Assembly (NCBI RefSeq): GCF_900177415.1
Contig: NZ_FXAF01000005.1
Location: 1-64,000, forward strand
Reading direction: 5' to 3'
Source of the DNA: Xaviernesmea oryzae
GTDB taxonomy: Bacteria; Pseudomonadota; Alphaproteobacteria; Rhizobiales; Rhizobiaceae
Length of the DNA: 64,000 nucleotides
This document shows positions 25,953-33,325 of the stretch, piece by piece. Numbering within the stretch: position 1 is the stretch's first letter; the number at the start of each line of letters is the position of its first letter. A program made the translations under genes and the position numbers. The notes under the pieces are model-generated. The model was given only the letters and a program-made list of their open reading frames with translations, did not search any database and was not told the origin of the DNA.

Positions 25953-26894
25953 ATGGCCGATGACACGCAAAATCGCATTTCTCGTCGACCACAGGGCCGC
26001 CTGATCGGCTACGCACGCGTCTCGACGGAGGAGCAGGCAACGCAAGCGCAAGAAATGGAACTGCGATCGGCCGGCTGCAGCGAGATCGTCCAAGAGCACG
26101 GTTCGGGCGCTTCGCTAGCCAGACCAGCTCTTGCAAAGCTGCTGCGCGAGATCGGCGCCGGCGACACGCTCGTGGTGGTTCGCCTCGACCGCCTTGCCCG
26201 ATCCGTCAGCCATCTTCTCGAGGTGATCGAGGATTTGGCCGCCAAGGGGGCGCACTTCCGGTCGCTGCGGGATCCGATCGACACGACGACGCCCCAGGGC
26301 ATGTTTTCGCTCCAGGTCCTCGGCGCAGTGGCGCAACTCGAGCGCGCGCTGATTTCCGAACGAACTAAAGCAGGCATCACGGCGGCGAAGGCAAAAGGAC
26401 GGATGCCAGGCAACCCGGGCCTCAGGGCAGGGACACCGGAGGTGCTGGCAAAGATGACGGCCGCGCAAAGGGCTGCCTATGGCGATCGGGTACAGGCGAC
26501 GGCGAACCAATGGCTGCCAACCGTCCGGCGTATGCGGCCTGACCACACCTGGGACGACATCGCGCGCGTCCTGAAGCAACGTGGCTTCGACTGGACGCCC
26601 GAACGCTTGCGCCGGGCAGTGAAATGGCTCGTGGCCGAACACATGGCCGATCCGAGCTTGCTGAGGAAGTCCCCTCCTCGCCTTCCCGAAGATCGCCTGA
26701 TGACTCTGGTCGCCGGCATTCATTCGAGCAATCCGAACCTGACCCTCCGCGAAATCGCTGCACAGCTCGAAAAGCTTCACGAGCGCACGCCGCGCGGAGG
26801 ATCGAAGTGGTCGCCCTCCTCGGTGAAGAACCTCATCGACCGGGCTCGCCGGTCCGGCTTGATCGAAGCCGAAGTAGCTCGCGCCGCGGAGTGA
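25953..26894 (+). CDS. Serine recombinase (resolvase/invertase family)
   Basis: The 313-residue protein has a resolvase catalytic domain at its start: YARVSTEEQATQAQ with the nucleophilic serine, VRLDRLARSVSHLLEVIEDL and ALISERTKAGITAAKAKGR. It is larger than simple resolvases because of a C-terminal extension with helix-turn-helix-like stretches (TWDDIARVLKQRGFDW and SNPNLTLREIAAQLEKLH). Neighbouring repABC genes suggest multimer resolution. The stop is 12 bases from the repC stop, and the genes converge. No recognition sites were identified. The ATG at 25953 has no strong ribosome site. Confidence 0.88.
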   Translation: MADDTQNRISRRPQGRLIGYARVSTEEQATQAQEMELRSAGCSEIVQEHGSGASLARPALAKLLREIGAGDTLVVVRLDRLARSVSHLLEVIEDLAAKGAHFRSLRDPIDTTTPQGMFSLQVLGAVAQLERALISERTKAGITAAKAKGRMPGNPGLRAGTPEVLAKMTAAQRAAYGDRVQATANQWLPTVRRMRPDHTWDDIARVLKQRGFDWTPERLRRAVKWLVAEHMADPSLLRKSPPRLPEDRLMTLVAGIHSSNPNLTLREIAAQLEKLHERTPRGGSKWSPSSVKNLIDRARRSGLIEAEVARAAE

Positions 26895-26906
26895 CCCTGC
26901 CACCTA

Positions 26907-28220
26907 TTAAGCCCTCGGCTTTCGCAGGGTTTTCAGCAACGCTTCCGAGACGCACATCCCCCCGACGCCGTCCACCGGATCTGTCCGGTGCGGCGCATCC
27001 GTGTCAGCGGACTTCTGCGCGTCGAGCTTGGCTCGGAGCAAGGCCATGATCATCGGCCAGGTTGAGAATTTGCCGTCCCGGGCACGATCTGTCAGGCTGC
27101 GGAGGTAGCCGCCGGCGTTGTTGATCTGCTCAGCCCGTTGGTAGATCGCCGCAAGCGTGATCGCCGCGTGCTGCTCGCCCAGGACCTCGCGTGCCTCCCG
27201 CCAAGCGCTCGGGCTGATCCCCAGCATCGGCCGGGCAAGCTCAACCGCGGCCAAAAAATCCCGCCAGTGCCGGATTTCGCCGCCGGGGGTCAGTTCTCGC
27301 ACCCCAGGGCAGGCGTCCAGCACGATCCCCAAAGGCAATTCCCGCTTCGGCAAGCTCCGTACGTTGTCGGTTTCCGCAACGTTGCCGCCCGCTTCTACTT
27401 CTTCTCGAAAGCCGTTTTCAGATTCAAAAGTAAAATCTGGTTTTGAATTCTGTATGTGGCATCCAGTATGGGACTCATTGGCGTCCGGATTCTCGTTTTT
27501 CACGAACGATTCCAACACGTCACGGATTTCGACGTAGAGTTCGTGAAGTTGCTGCCACACATCCTCTACGAGCTGGCGTGGCGCCGAGCGTGGCAAGCGA
27601 CTCACGATCTGCTGGTAGGTCTGCGTGACCCTGCCCCAATTGCCAGGAACGTGCTCCTCAATCCCGGTCTGGATCAGCTTGACGATGTCGCGGCGCACGA
27701 GCGTCAAGCGCTCCTTCGCGACCCTGAATGCCTTCTTCTCAGTCTGCACCGCCAAAGCGAGGTCGCGGAATTCCTCTGCTCGCGCAACGATCGGCGAAAG
27801 ATCAAACCCGTAAGCCTGCTCGATCTCCCCTCCCCTACCCTTGCGCGCGAAGCGCTTGCCGTTCGGGCTGTCGCGCCGAATAATGAGGCCGCAGTCGACC
27901 AGCACGGCAAGATGCCGACGCAGCGTCGTCGGCGGCATCCCGTTGGCACGCGCCATAAGCTGTTCGTTGGATGGCCAGACGACAAGCTCGGCATCGCCCG
28001 TAAGAGCGGTTTCTGGATGGAAGGTCAGCAAAGCATTCAGGATCGCAAGCCCGCGATCTGTAGCGCCGATGAGTTCCCTCGCCTCGCGAATATGCTGGAA
28101 AACCTGCCACTTGTGAGCCACGGCGTCCGGCTTGATGGCTTTTGCCGCCATCTGGCTTGAAATTTGGCCGAGCGTCATCGGCCGCCGCCCGAAGGGCGTC
28201 GTCACACTTCCCGATTGCAT
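26907..28220 (-). CDS. repC: Plasmid replication initiator RepC
   Basis: RepC is the initiator of repABC replicons of Alphaproteobacteria and acts at an origin within its own gene. The 437-residue product has the family start MTLGQISSQ-type phrase, LNALLTFHPETALTGDAELV, and the winged helix ANGMPPTTLRRHLAVLVDCG. It ends with ISPSAWREAREVLGEQHA and AGGYLRSLTDRARDGKFS, all typical of RepC. It is the last gene of the leftward repABC operon, and 157 bases that encode the antisense ctRNA separate it from repB. Counter-transcription from the ctRNA gene limits RepC synthesis. Confidence 0.95.
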   Translation of the reverse strand: MQSGSVTTPFGRRPMTLGQISSQMAAKAIKPDAVAHKWQVFQHIREARELIGATDRGLAILNALLTFHPETALTGDAELVVWPSNEQLMARANGMPPTTLRRHLAVLVDCGLIIRRDSPNGKRFARKGRGGEIEQAYGFDLSPIVARAEEFRDLALAVQTEKKAFRVAKERLTLVRRDIVKLIQTGIEEHVPGNWGRVTQTYQQIVSRLPRSAPRQLVEDVWQQLHELYVEIRDVLESFVKNENPDANESHTGCHIQNSKPDFTFESENGFREEVEAGGNVAETDNVRSLPKRELPLGIVLDACPGVRELTPGGEIRHWRDFLAAVELARPMLGISPSAWREAREVLGEQHAAITLAAIYQRAEQINNAGGYLRSLTDRARDGKFSTWPMIMALLRAKLDAQKSADTDAPHRTDPVDGVGGMCVSEALLKTLRKPRA

Positions 28221-28280
28221 TTCTCTCTCACCTTTCTTTAGGCAAAAGAAATCCGCTCACCAAAACGGTGCCAAAGACTC

Positions 28281-28309
28281 TTGACTGGGATTCCGGGAAA
28301 TGCGATTCT
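28281..28309 (+). promoter_or_regulatory. Candidate promoter of the ctRNA
   Basis: TTGACT at 28281-28286 followed after 17 bases by GATTCT at 28304-28309 points away from repB toward repB-proximal DNA on the + strand, antisense to the rep mRNA. The -10 matches the consensus weakly (3 of 6), so the exact start is uncertain. Confidence 0.4.
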
Positions 28310-28311
28310 CG

Positions 28312-28372
28312 ATCTTGCTACGGATAACGAGAAGGGCTTCCACGGTTTACCGCTTGGGGGCCTTTTTCTTTC
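28312..28372 (+). ncRNA. Antisense counter-transcribed RNA (ctRNA/incA) of the repABC system
   Basis: The 157-bp gap between repB and repC is where every studied repABC plasmid encodes a small antisense RNA that controls RepC translation and incompatibility. On the + strand, opposite to the rep operon, a promoter-like pair is followed by about 25 bases and then a strong hairpin with a U-run at 28334-28372. The RNA would be about 55-65 nt. The 5' end is an estimate. Confidence 0.65.
28334..28372 (+). terminator. Rho-independent terminator of the ctRNA
   Basis: GGCUUCC at 28335-28341 pairs with GGGGGCC at 28356-28362 using two G-U pairs, with an inner CGG/CCG helix around UUUA. UUUUUCUUU follows. 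The hairpin also forms the probable target-binding loop of the ctRNA. Confidence 0.75.
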
Positions 28373-28377
28373 GCGTT

Positions 28378-29373
28378 CTAGTCTCCATCAGCTTCAGATT
28401 TTGATCGCCTGTATTCGCTGTAAAGACGATCGATATGGGTCGATAGCCAGTCGCTGAAGGGCCGCGCCTCGGCGTTTGAGAGTTCGATGGCGACCTTCTT
28501 CGACTTCGCATTCATGACGAAACTCAACGAGCTGTCGCTCGCGATCCATTCCTTTTCGGCGGCGTCACGCTTGGGTTTTTTCGCTGCCGACTTGGCCTTG
28601 TACTTTTTCAAGTAGCCGAGAAGGTCGTCGAACCTCTTTTCTTCAGCGATCGCAATGAATTTATCCGAAGAGATGTAATCGCACGCGACCGCCAAGTGGG
28701 CGGGGTTGAGGAGGATCTGGCGTAGGTTGAGCCACTTGTCGCGACCGATCTTCTTCGCTGCGCCAAGCGCCTTGAGCATAGCCGCTGGTACGACCTCGAT
28801 GACGCTCAGCATCTTCGAGAGCATGGCTTCGTCGATCGCGAGTGACGACCTCACCACATCCTTGCCCATTCCGGTAGCCAGAAGGTTTTGGGCGAAGTAG
28901 GCCCGTTCGATGAACGAAAGGTTGGCGCGGGCAGAATTCTCTTGCCCTTGGGCAATCGCAGACGTGATGTCGTCGAGCGTCTTAACTACGGCTTTCACCG
29001 GTATCCCGAGTTCACGGGCGACCTTTAGACGGCGGTGGCCGAAGACCACCATGTAGCGCTGCGCATCCTTGGGGCTCGGCCGAACAAGGATAGGCGTCGT
29101 TTGCCCTGATGCTTTGATGGCTTCTTTCAGCTCCTGATATTCTTCATCGTCGTCAGACAGGCGGTCCGCTACGAAGGAAACGTCAAGTGAACGAGGATCC
29201 AATTCCACGATCACTTCGCCTTCCATGAGCTTTTTGGCGTTCTCAGCCAGGTCCTCGATTGAGCGAACGACCGTCTTGGCGGCGCCAGTCATGCCGTAAC
29301 CAGGTTTGGCAGGGGCCGCTTCCGCCGAGATCGAAGCGATATCCAATGCTGCGAAGGGATTCTTACGAGACAT
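28378..29373 (-). CDS. repB: Plasmid partitioning protein RepB (ParB family)
   Basis: RepB binds parS sites and works with RepA to segregate the plasmid. The 331-residue product has a ParB N-domain with GQTTPILVRPSPKDAQRY and VVFGHRRLKVARELG, the arginine patch region typical of ParB/Spo0J proteins, followed by a helix-turn-helix zone (SLAIDEAMLSKMLSVIEVVP). I chose the ATG at 29373 because GGAGG lies six bases upstream. The ATG at 29376 would be only three bases from it. An 81-base gap separates it from repA. I did not find a clear parS palindrome in the neighbourhood. Confidence 0.94.
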   Translation of the reverse strand: MSRKNPFAALDIASISAEAAPAKPGYGMTGAAKTVVRSIEDLAENAKKLMEGEVIVELDPRSLDVSFVADRLSDDDEEYQELKEAIKASGQTTPILVRPSPKDAQRYMVVFGHRRLKVARELGIPVKAVVKTLDDITSAIAQGQENSARANLSFIERAYFAQNLLATGMGKDVVRSSLAIDEAMLSKMLSVIEVVPAAMLKALGAAKKIGRDKWLNLRQILLNPAHLAVACDYISSDKFIAIAEEKRFDDLLGYLKKYKAKSAAKKPKRDAAEKEWIASDSSLSFVMNAKSKKVAIELSNAEARPFSDWLSTHIDRLYSEYRRSKSEADGD

Positions 29374-29457
29374 CATGGGCCTCCGGCTCCGCCTTCAACT
29401 CCGACAAGCTGCTGTTTATCCTTGCAAAAATGGCGAAAAAAACGGCTGACAAGTTTT

Positions 29458-30648
29458 TCATTTCCGCCCCCATGCGCTGTGGACCAGTTCCACGATTTCG
29501 CCATTCGCGGCGTTGAGACTTTCCATGGCGCGGTCATAAGTCGAACGAACAAACTCTCCCCTCTCGACCTCATAGAGCGTCTGCTTTTTAATGGAGGCGT
29601 CGGAAATCGCAGTGGATTTCAAGACAGGGTTCTTGAGCAAGTGCTGAGCGAACATGGACTGCATGAAGCCGACCATTTGAGCCTGTGGAATGTCCGTTGG
29701 TTCAAATCGCGTGACGAGGTATCGGAACCATTCAACGCGAATTTGCGCTCCAGCCTCGGCAACAGGAGTCATAATTCCGCCGAGCATCATCAGGAACTGG
29801 CTCATCGACATAACGTCAAGCATCTGTGGATGGATGGTGATCAGAATGCCTGTCGAAGCCATCAAGGCTGTCAGAGTCAGGTAGCCGAGTTGGGGAGGAC
29901 AGTCGATGACCACCACATCGTACTTATCGTCAACCTCCTTCAAGGCGTTGACGATACGCATGTGAAACAGTCGACCTTCAGCGCCGTTTTGTGACGAAAT
30001 CGCCAGTGGCACGTCATACTCATATTCCTGCAAGATCAGGCTTGCAGGAACGACGTCCAGGCCGGGGATATTGGTCCTCTGAATGATCTCGGAGATCGAT
30101 CTGCGTTCCTCGTCAAAGCGGAGCGCTTCGTACAACGAGGCTACTTCATCTAGCTCAGGCTGGATGCCGAAGAGCGATGTCAAGGATGCCTGGGGATCAA
30201 GGTCGATAGCGAGGACACGGTGCCCGGTGAGGGCAAGATACTGCGCCAAATGTGCAGCAGTGGTGGTCTTGCCGCTACCACCTTTGAAGTTTACGACGGA
30301 CAAGACCTGCAGCGGCTCCCCCGGCCTTCGCTGCGGCATGTAATACCTTTTGTCCGATTTCTTGTTGGCCTCCAGATATTCACGAAGCTCGAGCATCTGT
30401 TCGGCAGTATAATAGCGCCGACCGCCAATGGTCTCGATCTCCGGACCCTTGCCCTCGGAATGGATTTGTCTGAGATGGCTTTGAGTGACCCCCATGAACT
30501 CGGCCACTTCGCCGAGCTGAAACTTTCTCAACCCCTTGCGAGCGTCGGGCGGATATTGTTGACTGCGCAACATATGCAGCGCGCTCGAAATCTTTGACCC
30601 TTGTTGGGCGATCTCGAGATCAAATCGGTTGGGCTCCGGGTGGCTCAT
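29458..30648 (-). CDS. repA: Plasmid partitioning ATPase RepA (ParA family)
   Basis: RepA is the Walker-type ATPase of partition and also represses the rep operon with RepB. The 396-residue product has a helix-turn-helix near the start (LGEVAEFMGVTQSHLRQIHS), the deviant Walker A box KGGSGKT at 122-128 and the DLDPQASLTSLFG motif after it. IDCPPQLGYLTLTAL is the Walker B region. Length and order match RepA proteins of Ti-like plasmids. It is the first gene of the leftward operon and is divergent from traI. Two tra-box-like dyads lie in the 376-bp gap and could link copy number to quorum sensing. Confidence 0.96.
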   Translation of the reverse strand: MSHPEPNRFDLEIAQQGSKISSALHMLRSQQYPPDARKGLRKFQLGEVAEFMGVTQSHLRQIHSEGKGPEIETIGGRRYYTAEQMLELREYLEANKKSDKRYYMPQRRPGEPLQVLSVVNFKGGSGKTTTAAHLAQYLALTGHRVLAIDLDPQASLTSLFGIQPELDEVASLYEALRFDEERRSISEIIQRTNIPGLDVVPASLILQEYEYDVPLAISSQNGAEGRLFHMRIVNALKEVDDKYDVVVIDCPPQLGYLTLTALMASTGILITIHPQMLDVMSMSQFLMMLGGIMTPVAEAGAQIRVEWFRYLVTRFEPTDIPQAQMVGFMQSMFAQHLLKNPVLKSTAISDASIKKQTLYEVERGEFVRSTYDRAMESLNAANGEIVELVHSAWGRK

Positions 30649-30858
30649 TTCGCAAACTATTTCCTAGGTAGCAAAACTTTCGAAAAAATGGCCGGGCGGC
30701 CATCATTTGCGCAACTATCAGCCGATTCTGACAACGCTGCAAGACATTTAAGGTTAACAACAGGTTAACGCGCTTTTGCTCCATTTAAGCCGAAAGCGGA
30801 TTCATCAATCATTATCTTGTAGTTAGCCTACCTCCCATTGTTTGCAGGGGGTTGTAGG

Positions 30859-30876
30859 AAATGCAGATCTGCACCT
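30859..30876. promoter_or_regulatory. Tra-box-like dyad 1
   Basis: The core TGCAGATCTGCA (30862-30873) is a perfect 12-bp palindrome identical to the centre of the 18-bp Agrobacterium tra box, and 15 of 18 positions of that box agree. It lies about 150 bases before traI and 210 bases from repA. TraR with its acyl-homoserine lactone is the expected ligand by family knowledge. Confidence 0.65.
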
Positions 30877-30947
30877 CTTATCAACATTTTAGACTCAGCC
30901 TTCCGGCCTATTTCCGAGACCTATACCGCCGATTCGGTAGAATCACC

Positions 30948-30965
30948 GGGTGCAAATCTGCACAT
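30948..30965. promoter_or_regulatory. Tra-box-like dyad 2
   Basis: GTGCAAATCTGCACAT (30950-30965) matches 15 of 18 positions of the tra box, with one change in the central dyad. Its centre is 68 bases before the traI ATG and about 30 bases before a GATGAT that could be the -10 box, so it fits an activator site for the traI-trb promoter. Confidence 0.65.
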
Positions 30966-31024
30966 AGCCACACGCACCACGAGATGATTTTCCTCCGCCT
31001 GACCAGTTCATGCGGAGATCACAA

Positions 31025-31660
31025 ATGCAGATTCTGAGCGTCTCGGCCGACCACTACGCAAGCAACCGCAACTACCTGAACCAGATGCACCGTCTTCGGG
31101 CCGCGGTGTTTGGCACCCGCCTGGAATGGGATGTCACCATCACCGAACAGGGAGAGCGGGATCAATACGACGATCTCCACCCGACCTACATCCTCGCGAT
31201 CTCCACCGATCAGAAGGTCGTCGGCTGCGCACGCCTGCTGCCCGCATCTGGCCCGACGATGCTGGACCGGACATTCCCGCAGCTACTTGAGCGCGGCTCG
31301 CTCGATGCCCATGCAGCGGTGGTTGAGAGTTCACGCTTCTGCGTGGACACGTCGCTGGCTGCGGGAAGGGGAGGGAGCCTCCATCAGGTGACGCTCACCA
31401 TGTTCGCCGGCATCATCGAATGGTCGATGGCCAACGGTTACAGCGAGATCGTCACCGCCACTGATCTCCGCTTCGAGCGCATCCTGAAGCGGGCGGGATG
31501 GCCGATGAGCCGTCTCGGCGACCCCGTGGCCATCGGCAATACCACAGCCGTCGCGGGCAGCCTGCCGGCTGATCGCGCCAGCTTCGACACGGTTTCCCCG
31601 CCAGGTTACCGTTCGACCATCGAGCACGATGGCGCCGGTCCTTTAAGGAGCGCGGCGTGA
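31025..31660 (+). CDS. traI: Acyl-homoserine lactone synthase TraI
   Basis: TraI makes the N-acyl-homoserine lactone signal that TraR detects, from S-adenosylmethionine and an acyl carrier protein. The 211-residue product has the autoinducer-synthase conserved blocks: RLRAAVFGTRLEWDV, the D residues in GERDQYDDLHPTY, GCARLLP and VVESSRFCVD. All the usual conserved charged residues appear present. I chose the ATG at 31025 (MQILSV) because GGAGATC lies five to six bases upstream, rather than the frame's earlier ATG. It is the first gene of the traI-trb operon, and the trbB GTG overlaps its stop. Two tra-box-like sites upstream suggest autoinduction. Confidence 0.96.
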   Translation: MQILSVSADHYASNRNYLNQMHRLRAAVFGTRLEWDVTITEQGERDQYDDLHPTYILAISTDQKVVGCARLLPASGPTMLDRTFPQLLERGSLDAHAAVVESSRFCVDTSLAAGRGGSLHQVTLTMFAGIIEWSMANGYSEIVTATDLRFERILKRAGWPMSRLGDPVAIGNTTAVAGSLPADRASFDTVSPPGYRSTIEHDGAGPLRSAA

Positions 31661-32610
31661 CCCAGCTCCGTTCCCATCCTCGTCTCGTCCGCAAACTCCA
31701 GGACGCACTCGGCGACCAGCTCTGCGTCGCACTCGAAGACGCCACGGTCGTCGAGATCATGCTCAATCCCGATGGAAGGCTGTTCATCGAACGGCTGGGG
31801 CACGGTGTTGCCCCCGCCGGCGCGATGAGTGCCGCCACCGCCGAAGTCGTCATCGGCAGTGTCGCCCATGCGCTGCAGTCGGAAGCTGACGACGAGCAGC
31901 CGATCATTTCCGGCGAACTGCCGATCGGCGGACATCGGTTCGAGGGCCTGCTTCCGCCGGTGGTATCGGCGCCCGCGTTCACGATCCGGAGACGGGCGTC
32001 GCGGCTCATCCCGCTCGACGAATACGTCAAGTCGAAAGTGATGACGGAGGCACAGGCCTCGGTTCTGCGCAGCGCGATCGCGTCGCGCATGAACATCGTC
32101 ATTTCCGGCGGAACCGGGTCCGGCAAGACGACACTCGCCAATGCCGTCATCGCCGAGATCGTCGCGACGGCGCCGGACGATCGCATGGTCATCCTGGAAG
32201 ATACGGCCGAGATCCAATGCGCGGCGGAAAACGCCGTGTGCTTGCATACCACCGATACGGTCGATATGGCCCGGCTCCTGAAGAGCACGATGCGTCTCAG
32301 ACCTGACCGCATCATCGTCGGCGAAGTCCGCGACGGCGCGGCCCTTACCCTGCTCAAGGCATGGAACACCGGCCATCCGGGCGGCGTCACCACCATCCAC
32401 TCCAACACGGCGTTGTCGGCCTTGCGCCGGCTGGAGCAACTGACGGCTGAAGCCAGCCAGCAGCCGATGCAGGAGGTGATCGGCGAAGCCGTCGATCTCG
32501 TCGTCTCTATCGAGCGAACAGGGAAAGGCCGGCGCGTCCGCGAGGTCATCCACGTCGAGGGTTTCCGCAACGGCCGCTACCAGACCGAACACTATTGCCC
32601 AGATCGATGA
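31657..32610 (+). CDS. trbB: Conjugal transfer ATPase TrbB (VirB11 family)
   Basis: TrbB is the VirB11-like hexameric ATPase of the mating-pair-formation type IV secretion system. The 317-residue product has Walker [10 protein letters not shown] at about 151-159 and the downstream block [16 protein letters not shown] with [19 protein letters not shown], the Asp and His boxes of the family. The start is a GTG overlapping the traI stop, so translation is coupled. The order trbB, C, D, E that follows is the standard one. No signal peptide is expected, and the protein acts at the inner face of the cytoplasmic membrane. Confidence 0.96.
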   Translation: MTQLRSHPRLVRKLQDALGDQLCVALEDATVVEIMLNPDGRLFIERLGHGVAPAGAMSAATAEVVIGSVAHALQSEADDEQPIISGELPIGGHRFEGLLPPVVSAPAFTIRRRASRLIPLDEYVKSKVMTEAQASVLRSAIASRMNIVISGGTGSGKTTLANAVIAEIVATAPDDRMVILEDTAEIQCAAENAVCLHTTDTVDMARLLKSTMRLRPDRIIVGEVRDGAALTLLKAWNTGHPGGVTTIHSNTALSALRRLEQLTAEASQQPMQEVIGEAVDLVVSIERTGKGRRVREVIHVEGFRNGRYQTEHYCPDR

Positions 32611-32618
32611 GGACAGCC

Positions 32619-33023
32619 ATGCCGCTTAAGATGCTGATCATTCTAGCCGGCGTAGCACTTGCTGCGGTTTCCTTTGGCCTAGCCGAGCCCGCACTTGCCT
32701 CCTCGGGCGGGGGCGGCTTGCCCTGGGAGTCGCCGCTTCAGCAGATTCAGCAGTCCATCACCGGGCCCGTCGCCGGCTTCATTGCGCTTGCGGCAGTTGC
32801 CATCGCCGGCGCCATGCTGATCTTCGGCGGCGAGCTCAACGATTTCGCGAGAAGGCTTTGCTATGTCGCCCTCGTTGGCGGTGTTCTGCTGGGTGCCACG
32901 CAGATCGTCGCCCTGTTCGGTGCGACGGGTGCATCGATCGGGGAGACCACGGCACGATTCGTACCTCACATCACCGAGCCGACGGCAATGCTTCGCACGG
33001 AAGGGGAGGGGGCTCATGGCTGA
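32619..33023 (+). CDS. trbC: Conjugal transfer pilin TrbC
   Basis: TrbC is the VirB2-like pilus subunit, processed from a precursor. From the ATG at 32619 the 134-residue precursor has a long hydrophobic leader ([20 protein letters not shown], ending at ALAS). Two further hydrophobic segments ([18 protein letters not shown] and [20 protein letters not shown]) give the mature pilin two membrane helices. AGGA six to nine bases upstream fixes this start, although an ATG at 32607 overlaps the trbB stop. It ends in an 8-base overlap with trbD. Confidence 0.9.
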   Translation: MPLKMLIILAGVALAAVSFGLAEPALASSGGGGLPWESPLQQIQQSITGPVAGFIALAAVAIAGAMLIFGGELNDFARRLCYVALVGGVLLGATQIVALFGATGASIGETTARFVPHITEPTAMLRTEGEGAHG

Positions 33024-33315
33024 CGCCGGTTCGAACCTCTCCCGCTCGCGTGTGCATCGGGCGCTGTCACGTCCGAATCTGCTGATGGGTGCCGACCGCG
33101 AGCTCGTGCTGCTCACCGCGCTTGCCGCCGTCATCCTGATCTTCGTCGTGCTGACCTGGTATGCGGCGCTGTTCGGCATCGCGATCTGGTTGGTGGCGGT
33201 GGCAGCACTCCGAATGATGGCGAAAGCCGATCCTCTCATGCGGCGGGTCTATATCCGGCACATCTCTTACAAGACGTTCTATCGCGCGACGTCGTCGCCC
33301 TGGCGCAGGTTCTGA
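33016..33315 (+). CDS. trbD: Conjugal transfer protein TrbD (VirB3-like)
   Basis: TrbD is a small VirB3-type membrane protein of the conjugation channel. The 99-residue product has two adjacent hydrophobic segments ([20 protein letters not shown] and [17 protein letters not shown]) and the family motif [18 protein letters not shown] ahead of them. The ATG at 33016 has GGGGAGGGGG just upstream and overlaps the trbC stop by eight bases. The length equals that of Ti-plasmid TrbD. It is followed after 10 bases by trbE. Confidence 0.93.
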   Translation: MADAGSNLSRSRVHRALSRPNLLMGADRELVLLTALAAVILIFVVLTWYAALFGIAIWLVAVAALRMMAKADPLMRRVYIRHISYKTFYRATSSPWRRF

Positions 33316-33325
33316 GGGTTTTATC

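Larger units (their letters stand above)
30649..31024. other. 376-bp repA-traI divergent control region
   Basis: The gap holds two tra-box-like dyads (listed separately) and a direct repeat of AGGTTAAC at 30751-30758 and 30762-30769, one helical turn apart. No gene lies here. On Ti plasmids this region carries the promoters for both repABC and traI-trb. Confidence 0.65.

Noticed and set aside
26907..31024. parS partition site
   Set aside because: I looked for the palindrome GTTNNNNGCNNNNAAC by eye around the rep genes and found no match. A computed search could still find a divergent one.
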